The notes beneath the pieces are model-generated. The model saw only the letters and a list, made by a program, of their open reading frames with translations, was not told the origin of the DNA and made no database searches. From NCBI GenBank assembly GCA_021836225.1, contig JAKBJA010000038.1, forward strand, positions 1-24,652: DNA of 24,652 nt, read 5' to 3'. Each line of letters starts with the position of its first letter. Position 1 is the first letter of the stretch. This document shows, piece after piece, positions 1 through 11,098 of the stretch. The translations under genes were made by a program, and so were the position numbers. Source of the stretch: Pseudomonadota bacterium. GTDB lineage: Bacteria; Pseudomonadota; Gammaproteobacteria; Burkholderiales; Thiobacillaceae.

Positions 1-1770
<1,770 letters not shown>

Positions 1771-1787
1771 ACGAGTTCCTTTCAAAG

Positions 1788-1814
1788 CAAAAACGCCCCG
1801 CATGGGCGGGGCGT
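1788..1814 (-). terminator. Intrinsic terminator between rpsO and pnp
   Basis: Read on the minus strand, a perfect 9-bp stem (ACGCCCCGC / GCGGGGCGT, arms 1806-1814 and 1793-1801, 4-nt loop) is followed by a short T run. It lies about 80 nt after the rpsO stop and ends about 18 nt before the pnp start, so it should limit read-through from rpsO into pnp. Confidence 0.8.
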
Positions 1815-1842
1815 GGGAAATTCAGGGGGCAATACGCCCCAT

Positions 1843-1883
1843 CCACTGTGCGGGTGCAGCAGGATGCCGGATCATCACAGTGG
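1843..1883 (-). other. Inverted repeat in the rpsO-pnp spacer
   Basis: CCACTGTG at 1843-1850 pairs perfectly with CACAGTGG at 1876-1883, enclosing 25 nt. There is no T run, so it is not a simple terminator. In E. coli the same spacer carries an RNase III-cleaved hairpin used in pnp autoregulation; a similar role here is inference. Confidence 0.5.
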
Positions 1884-1894
1884 TCTTGTCTGAT

Positions 1895-2164
1895 TTACTT
1901 GCGCAGACCGAGACGATCGATCAGGGTCTTGTAGCCTTCGAGGTTGGTGCGCTTCAGGTAGTCGAGCAGCTTGCGGCGGCGGCTCACCATCTTCAGCAGA
2001 CCACGGCGCGAGTGGTGATCCTTCATGTTGGCCTTGAAGTGGCCGGTCAGATCGTTGATGCGCGCCGTCAGCAGGGCAACCTGCACTTCGGGCGAGCCGG
2101 TGTCGGCGGCGGCGCGTTGGTAATTCTGGACGATTTCAGCTTTTTGAGCGACGGTAACAGCCAT
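1895..2164 (-). CDS. rpsO: 30S ribosomal protein S15
   Basis: S15 is a primary 16S rRNA-binding protein of the small-subunit platform. The 89-residue product has the normal family length and the conserved segments [23 protein letters not shown] and [11 protein letters not shown]. The ATG is preceded by AGAAGGAG with good spacing. The gene follows truB, but a good promoter overlaps the truB stop codon, so rpsO can be transcribed on its own. An intrinsic terminator follows it before pnp. Identification is secure. Confidence 0.98.
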   Translation of the reverse strand: MAVTVAQKAEIVQNYQRAAADTGSPEVQVALLTARINDLTGHFKANMKDHHSRRGLLKMVSRRRKLLDYLKRTNLEGYKTLIDRLGLRK

Positions 2165-2226
2165 GGTGTACTCCTTCTAAATCGCGTGGCCTGCGGCTGA
2201 GCGGGACACGTTCTGGGAAATCGCGA

Positions 2227-2256
2227 ATTTTACGCTAAAAAGGGGGCTGAACTCAA
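2227..2256 (-). promoter_or_regulatory. Predicted sigma-70 promoter of rpsO
   Basis: On the minus strand TTGAGT (2256-2251) and TAAAAT (2232-2227) are separated by 18 nt. These match 4 of 6 and 5 of 6 consensus positions. The -35 overlaps the truB stop codon. The predicted leader before rpsO is about 55 nt. Confidence 0.6.
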
Positions 2257-3149
2257 GCCTGCTGGGTGGCAATCAGCCGTCGCGGCAGCAGGTGGCCGGC
2301 ATCGGCGTCGGCCAGACCGATGAACGTGTGCGGTGCGGCGTAAATGCGCGCAAGTCCCTGGTATTCCGTAGCGTGCGCCACGCTGCGGCCCTGGCACAGC
2401 GCCGCGGCATCGGCCGTGTCGAGTTGCACCGCAGGAAGATGCGCCACCAGACAGTCCGCGGGCAGCAGCAGTCCGGGGCGCAGGGTGGCGTCGAGCGCAT
2501 CCAGTTCTGCGAGCGTGTGGGCCTGGTCCAGCCTGAATCCGCCCGCCGCAGTGCGCGTCAGCGCGGTGAGATGGGCGCCGCAGCCGAGCGCGGCGCCGAC
2601 ATCCTGCGCCAGGGTGCGGATGTAGGTGCCGGCGCTGCATTGCACGTCCAGCACCACGCGCGGCAGATCACATTCGACGAGTTCGAGAGCGCGAATCTGC
2701 ACCCGGCGCGGCGGGCGCTCGATTTCGATGCCGGCGCGCGCGTATTCATAGAGCGGGCGCCCCTGGTGCTTGAGCGCCGAATGCATGGGTGGGATTTGCT
2801 CGATTTCCCCTGTGAAACGCGGCAGCAGGGCTTCGATCTCGGCACGGCTGGTGTCGACATCGCGTGTAGCGAGGATCTCGCCTTCGGGATCGCCGGTGGT
2901 TGTGGTGACGCCCAGCTGCATCACGGCGCGATAGCGCTTGTCCGATTCCAGAAGATAGGCCGAAAACTTGGTGGCCTCGCCGAAGCACAGCGGCAGGAGA
3001 CCGTCGGCGAAGGGGTCGAGAGTGCCGGTGTGGCCCGCCTTTTTGGCGTTGAGCAGCCACTTGGCCTTTTGCAGCGCGGCGTTTGAGCTGATGCCGACCG
3101 GCTTGTTCAGCAGCAGCACGCCGTCGACCGGCTGGCGTTGCGCTTTCAC
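2253..3149 (-). CDS. truB: tRNA pseudouridine(55) synthase
   Basis: TruB converts U55 of the tRNA T-loop to pseudouridine. The 298-residue product has the family signature GHTGTLDPFADGLLPL, in which the Asp is the catalytic residue, after the N-terminal DGVLLLNKPVGISSN. The C-terminal part resembles the small C-terminal domain of proteobacterial TruB. The start is GTG at 3149, whose GTGA overlaps the rbfA stop by 4 nt, indicating translational coupling. A longer open frame runs upstream to 3551, but its extra residues are arginine-rich out-of-frame rbfA sequence, so it was not used. This is the last gene of the rimP-nusA-infB-rbfA-truB series. Confidence 0.96.
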   Translation of the reverse strand: MKAQRQPVDGVLLLNKPVGISSNAALQKAKWLLNAKKAGHTGTLDPFADGLLPLCFGEATKFSAYLLESDKRYRAVMQLGVTTTTGDPEGEILATRDVDTSRAEIEALLPRFTGEIEQIPPMHSALKHQGRPLYEYARAGIEIERPPRRVQIRALELVECDLPRVVLDVQCSAGTYIRTLAQDVGAALGCGAHLTALTRTAAGGFRLDQAHTLAELDALDATLRPGLLLPADCLVAHLPAVQLDTADAAALCQGRSVAHATEYQGLARIYAAPHTFIGLADADAGHLLPRRLIATQQA

Positions 3150-3520
3150 TCGTCTTTGGGGTGCTTGGCGTCTTCGGCGACGGCGGTTTCGATCAGATGG
3201 GTGAGTTCGATGCCGCGCTCGACCGAGCGGTCGTAGACGAAGGTGAGCTTGGGCACCACGCGCAGCTGCATGCGGTGCGACAGCTGCGAGCGCAGAAAGC
3301 CGCTGGCACGCTGCAGGCCCTGCAGGCACGCGGCGTGCTCGGCCTCGCCGCCGAGGGTGGTGAAGTAGACCTTGGCGAACTCCATGTCGCGGTTGACCTC
3401 CACCTCGGTGATGGTCAGCATGCCGACGCGCGGATCCTTCACTTCCTGCCGGATCAACTCTGGCAACTCGCGCTGGATCTGGTCGGCGACGCGTCGCGCG
3501 CGCGGAAAATCCTTCGGCAT
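3146..3520 (-). CDS. rbfA: 30S ribosome-binding factor RbfA
   Basis: RbfA is a KH-fold assembly factor that binds the immature 30S subunit and helps 16S 5'-end maturation and cold adaptation. The 124-residue product has the typical RVADQIQRELPELI start, the KVYFTTLG strand and the LRVVPKLTFVYDRSVERG segment. Its ATG overlaps the infB stop by one base (TAATG), and its TGA overlaps the truB GTG, so three genes are chained by overlaps. Length and sequence match the family. Confidence 0.96.
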   Translation of the reverse strand: MPKDFPRARRVADQIQRELPELIRQEVKDPRVGMLTITEVEVNRDMEFAKVYFTTLGGEAEHAACLQGLQRASGFLRSQLSHRMQLRVVPKLTFVYDRSVERGIELTHLIETAVAEDAKHPKDE

Positions 3521-6312
3521 TACAGGGTGCGCGCCACTTCCACGACCTCAAAGACTTCGAGGATGTCGCCTTCCTGGATGTCGTTGAAGTTCTTTAGCGA
3601 CAGGCCGCATTCGAAGTTGGCCTTGACTTCCTTGACGTCGTCCTTGAAGCGCTTGAGCGAATCGAGCTCGCCCTGGTGGATCACCACGTTGTTGCGCAGC
3701 ACGCGCACGCCGGCGTTGCGTTTGATCACGCCATCCGTCACATAGCAGCCGGCAATGGTGCCGACCTTGGAAATGACGAACACCTGGCGGACTTCCACGG
3801 TGCCGATGACGCTTTCCTTCTTCTCGGGCGCCAGCATGCCCGACAGCGCAGCTTTCACCTCATCCACCGCTTCGTAGATGATGTTGTAGTAGCGGATGTC
3901 GACGCCGCTGGACTCGGCCAGCTTGCGGGCCGACGCGTCGGCCCGCACGTTGAAGCCGATCAGCACGGCCTTCGAAGCAAGCGCCAGATTGACGTCGGAT
4001 TCGGTGATCGCCCCTACACCGCTATGGATGATGTTGACCTTGACCTCGTCGGTCGACAGCTTGCCCAGCGCGTGCGCCAGACCTTCGTAGGAACCCTGCA
4101 TGTCGGCCTTGAGGATGATGGGCAGATGCTGCACTTCGCCCTCGCCCATCTGCTCGAACATCGATTCCAGCTTGGCGGCCTGCTTCTTGGCGAGCTGCAC
4201 GTCGCGGAATTTGCCCTGACGGAACAGCGCGATTTCGCGCGCCTTGCGCTCGTCCGGCAGCACCATCATGTCCTCGCCTGCCTGCGGCACGTCGGACAGA
4301 CCCTGGATCTCGACCGGGATCGAAGGGCCGGCCTCGGTGACCGTCTTGCCCGATTCGTCGAGCATGGCGCGCACGCGGCCGTATACCTGGCCGGCCAGCA
4401 CCATGTCCCCGCGACGCAGCGTGCCGGATTGCACCAGCAGCGTGGCAACTGGGCCCTTGCCCTTGTCCAGGCGCGCTTCGATGACGATGCCCTTGGCGGG
4501 GCCGTCTGCCGCTGCCTGCAGTTCCAGCACTTCGGCCTGCAGCAGGATGGCGTCGAGCAGGCCGTCGATATTGGTGTTTGCTTTCGCCGACACTTCGACG
4601 AACTGGCTCTCGCCACCCCATTCTTCCGGGGTGACACCCTGCGCCACGAGTTCCTGACGGATGCGCTCGGGGTTGGCGTCGGGCTTGTCGATCTTGTTCA
4701 CTGCCACCACCAGCGGCACATTGGCTGCCTTGGCGTGGTGAATGGCTTCGATCGTCTGCGGCATCACGCCGTCGTCGGCCGCCACCACCAGCACCACGAT
4801 GTCGGTCGCTTTCGCGCCGCGTGCCCGCATCGCGGTAAACGCTTCGTGACCCGGGGTGTCGAGGAAGGTGATGACGCCTTTTTCGGTTTCGACGTGGTAC
4901 GCGCCGATGTGCTGGGTGATGCCGCCGGCTTCGCCGCTGGCCACCCGGGTGCGCCGGATGGTGTCGAGCAGCGAAGTCTTGCCGTGGTCGACGTGGCCCA
5001 TCACGGTGACGACCGGCGGACGGGCGCTAACTTCATGCTCGCTGACTTCGCCCGTGTCGATGAGGAAGGCTTCCGGCGTGTCGAGCGCGGCCGGCTTGCC
5101 GATATGGCCCATTTCCTCGACCACGATAATCGCCGTTTCCTGGTCGAGTACCTGGTTGATGGTCACCATGCTGCCCAGCTTCATCAGTGCCTTGATGACT
5201 TCGGCTGCCTTCACCGACATCTTGTGGGCGAGCTCGGCCACAGTGATGGTTTCGGGCACCAGCACTTCGCGCACGATCGGTTCGGTTGGCGCGACGAAGG
5301 TGGTTTCTTCGTGACCGGACTTGGATTTGCCCTTGCGGCCACGCCAGCCTGCTTCAGGCGCAGCACCGCCACGCGTCTTGAGTCCGCCCTTGCGGCGGGC
5401 GGCCTCTTCCTTCCAGGTTCCTCCGGCTTTCTTGTCCGGCCCCTTGGCACCTTTGGCTGCCCCTGGCTTTTCCGGCTTGTGCAGTGTTTTCTCGGTGGGG
5501 GCGGCAGGCGCTGCGGGCGCGGCTGCCTTCTGGGCTTCAGCCAGCTTGGCGGCTTCGCGCGCGGCTTCGGCCTGCTTGCGCAAGGCTTCGCGTTCGATGC
5601 GCGCCTTGGCATCCGCGGCCTGGCGTTCCTGCAGCGCCTGGTGGCGGCGGGCTTCTTCTTCGCGTGCCTTGACTTCGGCCTCGTTCAGGATCGATGCCTT
5701 TTTGATGCGTGTGGTTTTCTTCGCGGCCGGGGCGGCTTCGGCGACGGGCTCTGCTGCTACCTCGGTCGGCGCGGGGGCAGCTTCAGCGGCTACGACCGGT
5801 TCGACCACAGCTGCTTCGGGGGCAACGGGTTCAGCCTTGGCCTTGGCGGCCTTGGCTTTGGCGGGCTTGGCCACAACCGCTTCGGCGACGGGCTCGGGGG
5901 CGGGGGCTTCGACCTTGACCTCGACGACGGGCTGGACCGGTTCCTCGAGCAGCGGAGCGGGTGCGATTTCCGGAGCGGGCTCTACTGCGGCCTGGGCTTC
6001 TGCTGCCAGCGCAGCGGCATCGCGCTTGACGTAGGTGCGCGACTTGCGCACTTCCACCTGGATGGTGCGCGACTTGCCGGTGCTGTCGGTCTTGCGGATC
6101 TCGCCGGTCTGCTTGCGCGTGATGGTGATCTTGGTCTTGCCGGTCTCGGCGCCGCCACCGTGCATCTTGCGCAGATAGTCGAGCAAATGCGCCTTGTCCG
6201 CTTCGGTGACGGGGTCGACAACATCATTTTTGCTGACGCCCGCCGCTTTCAGCTGTTCAAGCAACAGCTGGGGCGGCAGTTTCAGTTCCTGGGCGAATTG
6301 TTCAACGTTCAT
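3520..6312 (-). CDS. infB: Translation initiation factor IF-2
   Basis: IF-2 is the GTPase that places fMet-tRNA on the 30S subunit and promotes subunit joining. The 930-residue product starts with an IF2_N domain ([13 protein letters not shown]). A long Ala/Pro/Glu/Lys-rich low-complexity linker follows (about residues 100-330, including an Arg/Glu-rich helix near 215-265), then a second IF2_N-like segment (about 350-400). The GTPase core has GHVDHGKT (439-446), DTPGH (485-489) and NKID (539-542), followed by the beta-barrel and C-terminal domains. The ATG is preceded by AGAGGA and lies 9 nt after the nusA stop. The linker length is within the range of proteobacterial IF-2. Confidence 0.98.
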   Translation of the reverse strand: MNVEQFAQELKLPPQLLLEQLKAAGVSKNDVVDPVTEADKAHLLDYLRKMHGGGAETGKTKITITRKQTGEIRKTDSTGKSRTIQVEVRKSRTYVKRDAAALAAEAQAAVEPAPEIAPAPLLEEPVQPVVEVKVEAPAPEPVAEAVVAKPAKAKAAKAKAEPVAPEAAVVEPVVAAEAAPAPTEVAAEPVAEAAPAAKKTTRIKKASILNEAEVKAREEEARRHQALQERQAADAKARIEREALRKQAEAAREAAKLAEAQKAAAPAAPAAPTEKTLHKPEKPGAAKGAKGPDKKAGGTWKEEAARRKGGLKTRGGAAPEAGWRGRKGKSKSGHEETTFVAPTEPIVREVLVPETITVAELAHKMSVKAAEVIKALMKLGSMVTINQVLDQETAIIVVEEMGHIGKPAALDTPEAFLIDTGEVSEHEVSARPPVVTVMGHVDHGKTSLLDTIRRTRVASGEAGGITQHIGAYHVETEKGVITFLDTPGHEAFTAMRARGAKATDIVVLVVAADDGVMPQTIEAIHHAKAANVPLVVAVNKIDKPDANPERIRQELVAQGVTPEEWGGESQFVEVSAKANTNIDGLLDAILLQAEVLELQAAADGPAKGIVIEARLDKGKGPVATLLVQSGTLRRGDMVLAGQVYGRVRAMLDESGKTVTEAGPSIPVEIQGLSDVPQAGEDMMVLPDERKAREIALFRQGKFRDVQLAKKQAAKLESMFEQMGEGEVQHLPIILKADMQGSYEGLAHALGKLSTDEVKVNIIHSGVGAITESDVNLALASKAVLIGFNVRADASARKLAESSGVDIRYYNIIYEAVDEVKAALSGMLAPEKKESVIGTVEVRQVFVISKVGTIAGCYVTDGVIKRNAGVRVLRNNVVIHQGELDSLKRFKDDVKEVKANFECGLSLKNFNDIQEGDILEVFEVVEVARTL

Positions 6313-6321
6313 GCAGTCCTC

Positions 6322-7800
6322 TTAGCCTTGGGCGAACCAGGGCGCGCGTGCGGCCATGATCAATTGTTTGGCGCGTTCGGCATCCATGGCGGACATTTCA
6401 GTCAGCTCATCGACCGCCAGCTCCGCCAGATCCTCGGTGGTGTGGATGCCTTTGCTGGCGAGCGTGCGTGCGGTTTCCGCGTCCATGCCTTCGAGCGACA
6501 GCAGGTCGCCTGCGGAGGCTTCGACCTGTTCCTCGCCGACGATGGCGGCGGTCAGCAGGGCGTTGCGGGCGCGGTTGCGCAGTTCGTTGACCAGGTCTTC
6601 GTCGAAGGCCTCGATCTCGAGCATTTCGTTGAGCGGCACGTAGGCGACCTCTTCCAGCGTGGAGAAACCCTCGTCAACCAGAATCTGGGCGACTTCCTCG
6701 TCCACATCGAGCTTCTCGATGAAGAGGGCGAGCGTCTTGCCGCTTTCGGTCGACTGTTTCTCTTCGGCAGCTTCGCGCGACATGATGTTGAGTGTCCAGC
6801 CGGTCAGTTCCGACGCCAGGCGAACGTTCTGGCCGCCACGGCCGATCGCCATCGCCAGCTGTTCCTCGTCCACCACCACGTCCATGCTGTGCTTGTCTTC
6901 GTCCACTACGATGGAACTGACTTCGGCCGGCGCCAGGGCGTTGATGACGTACTGCGCGGGGTCGGTCGACCAGTGGATGATGTCGACGCGTTCGCCGGCG
7001 AGTTCGTTGGTCACCGAGGTGACGCGCGAACCCCTGAGGCCGATGCAGGTGCCGATCGGGTCGATGCGCGGGTCGTGCGAGACGACGGCGATCTTGGCGC
7101 GCAGTCCGGGGTCGCGGGCGGCCGCCTTGATCTCGAGCAGGCCTTCCTCGATTTCCGGCACTTCCAGTTCGAACAGCTTCATGATGAATTCGGGCGCGGT
7201 GCGCGACAGCACGACCTGCGGGCCGCGGGCGCCGCGGTCGATGCGCAGCAGGTAAGCGCGCACGCGGTCGCCGACGCGCAGGTTCTCGCGCGGGATCATC
7301 TGGTCGCGGTGCAGGAAGCCTTCGACGCGGCCGGATTCGATGATGGCGTTGCCGCGGTCGATGCGCTTCACCACGCCATTGACGAGGTGTTCCTTGCGGT
7401 CGAGGAAATCGCTGATGATCTGTTCGCGCTCGGCGTCACGGATCTTCTGCAGGATGACCTGCTTGGCAGCTTGCGCGCCAATGCGGCCGAACTCGACGTT
7501 CTCCAGCGGCTCCTCGATGTAGTCGCCGATTTCGATGTCGGGATGCTTGTCCTGGGCGTCGATCAGTAGAATCTGGTAGCCCTCGTTTTCGAGGTCGGCT
7601 TCGGACACGACCTGCCAGCGGCGGAAGGATTCGTAATCGCCGGTTTCGCGGTCGATCGACACACGTACGTCGGCCTCTTCCTTGAAGCGCTTTTTGGTGG
7701 CGGAGGCGAGCGCCTGTTCCAGCGCTTCGAACACCACCTCTTTGCCCACATTTTTTTCGCGCGCCAGCGCGTCGGCCAGCATTAACAATTCACGGCTCAT
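6322..7800 (-). CDS. nusA: Transcription termination/antitermination protein NusA
   Basis: NusA binds RNA polymerase and affects pausing, termination and antitermination. The 492-residue product has the N-terminal RNAP-binding domain ([18 protein letters not shown]), an S1 domain (about 130-200), two KH domains including [18 protein letters not shown] and [17 protein letters not shown], and two C-terminal acidic helix-hairpin-helix repeats as in E. coli. I chose the second of two tandem ATGs (7800): GGAGG is then 5 nt away and the protein starts as relatives do. The first ATG (7803) or a TTG at 7812 would add 1 or 4 residues. It lies directly after rimP. Confidence 0.97.
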   Translation of the reverse strand: MSRELLMLADALAREKNVGKEVVFEALEQALASATKKRFKEEADVRVSIDRETGDYESFRRWQVVSEADLENEGYQILLIDAQDKHPDIEIGDYIEEPLENVEFGRIGAQAAKQVILQKIRDAEREQIISDFLDRKEHLVNGVVKRIDRGNAIIESGRVEGFLHRDQMIPRENLRVGDRVRAYLLRIDRGARGPQVVLSRTAPEFIMKLFELEVPEIEEGLLEIKAAARDPGLRAKIAVVSHDPRIDPIGTCIGLRGSRVTSVTNELAGERVDIIHWSTDPAQYVINALAPAEVSSIVVDEDKHSMDVVVDEEQLAMAIGRGGQNVRLASELTGWTLNIMSREAAEEKQSTESGKTLALFIEKLDVDEEVAQILVDEGFSTLEEVAYVPLNEMLEIEAFDEDLVNELRNRARNALLTAAIVGEEQVEASAGDLLSLEGMDAETARTLASKGIHTTEDLAELAVDELTEMSAMDAERAKQLIMAARAPWFAQG

Positions 7801-7817
7801 CATTTCCTCCAACCTGC

Positions 7818-8246
7818 CTAAACCATGGGTTTGAGGCGGGCAGCATCCACATTTTTCAAGTCAACCGACACTTCCGTGCCATCTACGATCAATTTCACAG
7901 CATCTTCTTCCAGCCCGACCAGCTGGCCGCTCAGGCGGCGACGGTTATCCATCGGAACCCGCAGCTTGAGCGTCACCTGCTCGCCGGCGAAGCGCACATA
8001 ATCCTGCGGCTTGACCAGCGGCCGGTCGAGGCCTGGCGAAGACACTTCCAGCCTGTCGTAGTCGATATTCTCGACGGTAAACAGGTGGGTGAGGTGATTG
8101 CTCACCGCAACGCAGTCGTCAATCGTGATGCCTTCGGGCTTGTCGATGAAAATCCGGATCAACCCGCGGCCGGCGCGTTCCAGCATCACCAGCTCGTAAC
8201 CGAGTCCGGCAAGTACAGGCTCCAGGCGGGCGGGCAAATCCATCAT
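7818..8246 (-). CDS. rimP: Ribosome maturation factor RimP
   Basis: RimP assists 30S subunit assembly. The 142-residue product has the family signature [10 protein letters not shown] with the following [11 protein letters not shown], the N-terminal helix [13 protein letters not shown] and the C-terminal SH3-like part. The start has tandem ATGs (8246, 8243) with no strong Shine-Dalgarno sequence. The gene heads the rimP-nusA-infB-rbfA-truB operon and lies just downstream of a promoter and an intrinsic terminator. Confidence 0.94.
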   Translation of the reverse strand: MMDLPARLEPVLAGLGYELVMLERAGRGLIRIFIDKPEGITIDDCVAVSNHLTHLFTVENIDYDRLEVSSPGLDRPLVKPQDYVRFAGEQVTLKLRVPMDNRRRLSGQLVGLEEDAVKLIVDGTEVSVDLKNVDAARLKPMV

Positions 8247-8263
8247 CGTGTCAGGCGCAGCAC

Positions 8264-8290
8264 AAATAAAAAATGGGCGAACCGCCCATT
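8264..8290 (-). terminator. Intrinsic terminator/possible attenuator upstream of rimP
   Basis: On the minus strand the perfect 8-bp stem AATGGGCG / CGCCCATT with a GTT loop is followed by TTTTTTATTT (8273-8264). It lies after the Gly-Cys-Leu tRNA operon and 17 nt before the rimP start. It should end tRNA transcripts. Because a promoter lies immediately upstream (8313-8341), it may also attenuate the rimP-nusA-infB operon. Confidence 0.85.
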
Positions 8291-8312
8291 GTGTTAATAA
8301 TCAAGCGCCCGA

Positions 8313-8341
8313 ATTATACCACTCGGGCCGGCAGACTTAAA
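8313..8341 (-). promoter_or_regulatory. Predicted extended -10 promoter for the rimP-nusA-infB operon
   Basis: The minus strand has TGGTATAAT (perfect TATAAT at 8318-8313 with the TG extension) and a weak -35 TTTAAG (8341-8336) 17 nt upstream. It lies between tRNA-Leu and the terminator. The expected start near 8306 leaves only about 16 nt before the terminator stem. Confidence 0.6.
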
Positions 8342-8348
8342 GGGAAGA

Positions 8349-8435
8349 TGGTGCCCGGAACCGGAATCGAACCGGTACGCCATCGCTGGCGAGGGATTTT
8401 AAGTCCCTTGTGTCTACCAATTTCACCATCCGGGC
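8349..8435 (-). tRNA. tRNA-Leu(UAA)
   Basis: This 87-nt gene includes an encoded CCA. The acceptor stem GCCCGGA/TCCGGGC pairs fully, the anticodon loop ACTTAAAAT gives anticodon TAA, and the T arm contains GGTTCGATTCC. A long variable arm is present, as expected for class II tRNA-Leu. It is the last tRNA of a three-tRNA operon. Confidence 0.97.
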
Positions 8436-8459
8436 GAAGCGGACAGCTGATCCAGAATC

Positions 8460-8533
8460 TGGAGGCGCGAGCCGGAGTCGAACCGACCTACACGGATTTG
8501 CAATCCGGTGCATAACCGCTTTGCTATCGCGCC
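8460..8533 (-). tRNA. tRNA-Cys(GCA)
   Basis: This 74-nt gene includes an encoded CCA. The acceptor stem GGCGCGA/TCGCGCC pairs fully, the discriminator is U (typical of tRNA-Cys), and the anticodon loop ATTGCAAAT gives anticodon GCA. It lies 24 nt upstream of tRNA-Leu in the same direction. Confidence 0.97.
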
Positions 8534-8559
8534 GTCGCGGTAAACCACTTAAACGAAAA

Positions 8560-8595
8560 GGGGAAAACGTCCGGACTGCGCCATCTGTTTTCCCC
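8560..8595 (-). other. Inverted repeat between tRNA-Gly and tRNA-Cys
   Basis: A perfect 9-bp inverted repeat (GGGGAAAAC at 8560-8568, GTTTTCCCC at 8587-8595) encloses 18 nt. On the minus strand it is followed by TTTTCG. It could be a weak terminator or a processing hairpin within the tRNA precursor; the sequence alone does not decide. Confidence 0.5.
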
Positions 8596-8602
8596 AGAAT
8601 AC

Positions 8603-8678
8603 TGGAGCGGGAAAGGAGGTTCGAACTCCCGACCTCAACCTTGGCAAGGTTGCGCTCTACCAGCTGAGCTATTCCCGC
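8603..8678 (-). tRNA. tRNA-Gly(GCC)
   Basis: This 76-nt gene includes an encoded CCA. The acceptor stem GCGGGAA/TTCCCGC pairs fully, the D arm is AGCTCAGCTGGTAGAGC, the anticodon loop CTTGCCAAG gives GCC, and the T arm contains GTTCGAACC. It is the first tRNA after a strong promoter. Confidence 0.98.
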
Positions 8679-8692
8679 GTTGAAGGCTGCGC

Positions 8693-8721
8693 ATTATGGA
8701 GATTTCGTCTTTTTCTGTCAA
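8693..8721 (-). promoter_or_regulatory. Strong promoter of the Gly-Cys-Leu tRNA operon
   Basis: Perfect TTGACA (8721-8716), a 17-nt spacer and CATAAT (8698-8693, 5 of 6) lie just ahead of tRNA-Gly. The bases after the -10 are GC-rich (GCGC), the discriminator type associated with stringent control of stable RNA promoters. The promoter overlaps or abuts the 3' end of pgsA. Confidence 0.8.
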
Positions 8722-8725
8722 CACC

Positions 8726-9298
8726 TCACGGCGAAGATTTTTGCAGGGCGCGCGCTGCCATCACGAGGTAATACGCCATCGACACCAGGGTGAGCAGCGC
8801 GGCCACCCAGATCAGCAGCGTACCGATGGTCGCGATGGGCAGGCTGGCGAAGGGGGCGAAGTACAGCAGCAACACGATGGCGATCATCTGCGCCGTGGTT
8901 TTCAGCTTGCCGACGAAGGATACCGCGACGCTGGCCGACTTGCCTGCCTTGGCCATCCACTCGCGCAGGGCAGAAATGGTGATTTCGCGGCCGATGATGA
9001 TGAGTCCGATGAGCGGTGCCACACGATCCAGATCGATCAGGACGATCAGGGCGGCGGCGACCATCAGCTTGTCGGCCACCGGGTCGAGAAAGGCGCCGAA
9101 GGCCGAGGTCTGGCCGAGGGCACGTGCCAGATAGCCGTCGAGCCAGTCGGTCAGCGCCGCGACCCCGAAAAACGCTGCCGCCAGCAGATTGGCCTCGGAT
9201 GGCGTGACCCAGCCGTCGGGCAGGTAGAACACGCCTGCCATCAGCGGAATGAACAGGATGCGCAGCCAGGTGAGCAGATTGGGGAGGTTGAGCGGCAT
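8726..9298 (-). CDS. pgsA: CDP-diacylglycerol--glycerol-3-phosphate 3-phosphatidyltransferase
   Basis: PgsA is an inner-membrane enzyme making phosphatidylglycerophosphate, the committed step to phosphatidylglycerol and cardiolipin. The 190-residue product carries the complete CDP-alcohol phosphatidyltransferase signature: D51, D54-G55, A58-R59, G68, D72 and D76, within DWLDGYLARALG...GAFLDPVADK. About four to six hydrophobic helices are present. The start PLNLPNLLTWLRI is typical of PgsA. Its ATG follows the uvrC TAA without a gap, as in the common uvrC-pgsA pairing. Confidence 0.96.
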   Translation of the reverse strand: MPLNLPNLLTWLRILFIPLMAGVFYLPDGWVTPSEANLLAAAFFGVAALTDWLDGYLARALGQTSAFGAFLDPVADKLMVAAALIVLIDLDRVAPLIGLIIIGREITISALREWMAKAGKSASVAVSFVGKLKTTAQMIAIVLLLYFAPFASLPIATIGTLLIWVAALLTLVSMAYYLVMAARALQKSSP

Positions 9299-11095
9299 TT
9301 AATGGAGGGCGCTGTAGATGGTTTCCGCCAATTCTCGGCTGATACCGTTGACGCTGGCAAGCGCGTCGACGCCGGCGTTGCGCACGCCCTGCAGGCCGCC
9401 GAAGTGTTCGAGCAGCTGTTTGCGGCGTTTGGGACCGATGCCGGCGATGTCTTCCAGGGTCGATTGCACGCGCGCCTTGCCGCGTTTGGCACGGTGGCCG
9501 GTGATGGCGAAGCGGTGCGCCTCGTCGCGTACCTGCTGGATCAGGTGGAAGCCGGGATGGTCCTTGGCGAGCTTCAATTCGCGGCCATCGGCGAAGATCA
9601 GGGTTTCCAGGCCGGGCTTGCGCGCCTCGCCCTTGGCGACGCCGAGCAGCAAAACCTCACCTAAGCCAAGCTCGGCCATCGCCTCGACCGCGCTCGAAAT
9701 CTGCCCCTTGCCACCGTCGATCAAGAGCAGGTCGGGCAGCACGCCGTTTTCCTCGACGCTCTTGTGGAAGCGCTTGGTGAGCGCGGCGCGCATCGCCGCG
9801 TAGTCGTCGCCGGGGGTGATGCCGGCGATGTTGTAGCGGCGGTAGTCGGATTTCTTCAGGTCGTCGCCTTCGTAGACCACGCAGGAGGCGACGGTCGCCT
9901 CGCCCATGGTGTGGGAGATGTCGAAGCATTCGATGCGCTTGAGTCCCGGCAGGTCGAGCGTGTCGGCGAGCGCGGCGAGCCGCTGCGACTGGTTGGCGCG
10001 CTCGGTGCTGCGGCGCTCGGCCGACAGCCGCGCGTTGGCCTGTGCCATGGCGATCCAGACACGGCGTTCGCCGGTGACGCGGTGCAACAGGCTGACCTTC
10101 TTGCCAGCCTGCTCGGTAAGCAGCGTCTCCAGTGCATCAGTCTCGATCGCTTCGCTCACCAGGATGCGCGCCGGGATCGGGTGGTCGAGGTAGTGCTGGG
10201 CGATGAAGGCTTCCAGCGCCTCGGCCAGGGTTGCGCCTTCGCCGTGCTGGGGGAAGAAGCTGCGGTCGCCGAGGTGCCGCCCGCCGCGGATCATGGTGAG
10301 GTTGACCGCGATCACGCCGCCGGCTTCGGCCACCGCGACCACGTCGGCGTCGGCTTCGCTAGAGGGGGTGTCGACGAACTGCTTCTCGCGCACCGTCGCC
10401 AGCATGCGCAGGCGATCGCGCAGGAAGGCGGCGGTCTCGAAATCCAGCGCCTCGGCGGCGGCATTCATCTGCGCGGTGAGGTGTTCGGTCAGCGCGGTGG
10501 CCTCGCCGTGCAGCAGTTGCGCGGCCGCATCGACATCGCGCGCATAGGTTTCCGGCGTGATGCGCTTGACGCACGGTGCGGTGCAGCGCTTGATCTGGTG
10601 CAGCAGGCAGGGACGCGAGCGGTTGGCAAAAACGGTGTCCTCGCAGGTGCGCAGCTGGAACACCTTCTGCAAGAGCTGGATGCTCTCGCGAACCGCATAG
10701 GAATTGGGGTAGGGGCCGAACGCCTGGTCGCTTTTCCTGGGCGTGCCGCGGAAGTAGGCGAGGCGCGGAAAGCGGTGCCCGGTCAGCAGCAGATAGGGGT
10801 AGGACTTGTCGTCGCGGAACAGGATGTTGAAGCGCGGCTTCAGTCCCTTGATCAGGTTGTTTTCCAGCAGCAGCGCCTCGGCCTCGGTGCGCGTCACCGT
10901 GGTGTCGATGTGGTCGACGCTTCTCAGCATCAGCCGGATGCGCGGGCTCTGATCGGTTTTCTGGAAATAGCTGCAGACGCGCTTCTTGAGGTCCTTCGCC
11001 TTGCCGACATACAGCACCGCGCCGGCCACATCGACCATGCGGTAGACGCCGGGAAGCGTGGGCAGCGAGGCGAGAAAGTCCTTGTCGACGGCCAA
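9299..11095 (-). CDS. uvrC: Excinuclease ABC subunit C
   Basis: UvrC makes the dual incisions of nucleotide excision repair with UvrB. The 598-residue product starts with a GIY-YIG nuclease domain ([25 protein letters not shown]). A UVR motif follows (about residues 205-240, [15 protein letters not shown]), then the RNase H-like endonuclease domain ([36 protein letters not shown]), and a C-terminal helix-hairpin-helix pair ([19 protein letters not shown]). The start is TTG at 11095, the first possible start because an in-frame TGA, the stop of the tautomerase gene, lies two codons upstream. No strong ribosome binding site is seen, so coupling to the upstream gene is likely. Confidence 0.96.
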   Translation of the reverse strand: MAVDKDFLASLPTLPGVYRMVDVAGAVLYVGKAKDLKKRVCSYFQKTDQSPRIRLMLRSVDHIDTTVTRTEAEALLLENNLIKGLKPRFNILFRDDKSYPYLLLTGHRFPRLAYFRGTPRKSDQAFGPYPNSYAVRESIQLLQKVFQLRTCEDTVFANRSRPCLLHQIKRCTAPCVKRITPETYARDVDAAAQLLHGEATALTEHLTAQMNAAAEALDFETAAFLRDRLRMLATVREKQFVDTPSSEADADVVAVAEAGGVIAVNLTMIRGGRHLGDRSFFPQHGEGATLAEALEAFIAQHYLDHPIPARILVSEAIETDALETLLTEQAGKKVSLLHRVTGERRVWIAMAQANARLSAERRSTERANQSQRLAALADTLDLPGLKRIECFDISHTMGEATVASCVVYEGDDLKKSDYRRYNIAGITPGDDYAAMRAALTKRFHKSVEENGVLPDLLLIDGGKGQISSAVEAMAELGLGEVLLLGVAKGEARKPGLETLIFADGRELKLAKDHPGFHLIQQVRDEAHRFAITGHRAKRGKARVQSTLEDIAGIGPKRRKQLLEHFGGLQGVRNAGVDALASVNGISRELAETIYSALH

Positions 11096-11098
11096 GGC

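Noticed and set aside
3150..3551. Upstream extension of truB to a start at 3551
   Set aside because: The extra residues are Arg/His-rich sequence read out of frame through rbfA. The GTG at 3149 fits the family start and overlaps the rbfA stop.
3676..7569. Plus-strand open frame of 1297 codons opposite infB and nusA
   Set aside because: It lies antisense to two clearly recognised genes. Its translation is rich in His, Gly, Arg and Phe, as expected from the complement of GC-rich codons. It has no recognisable domain.
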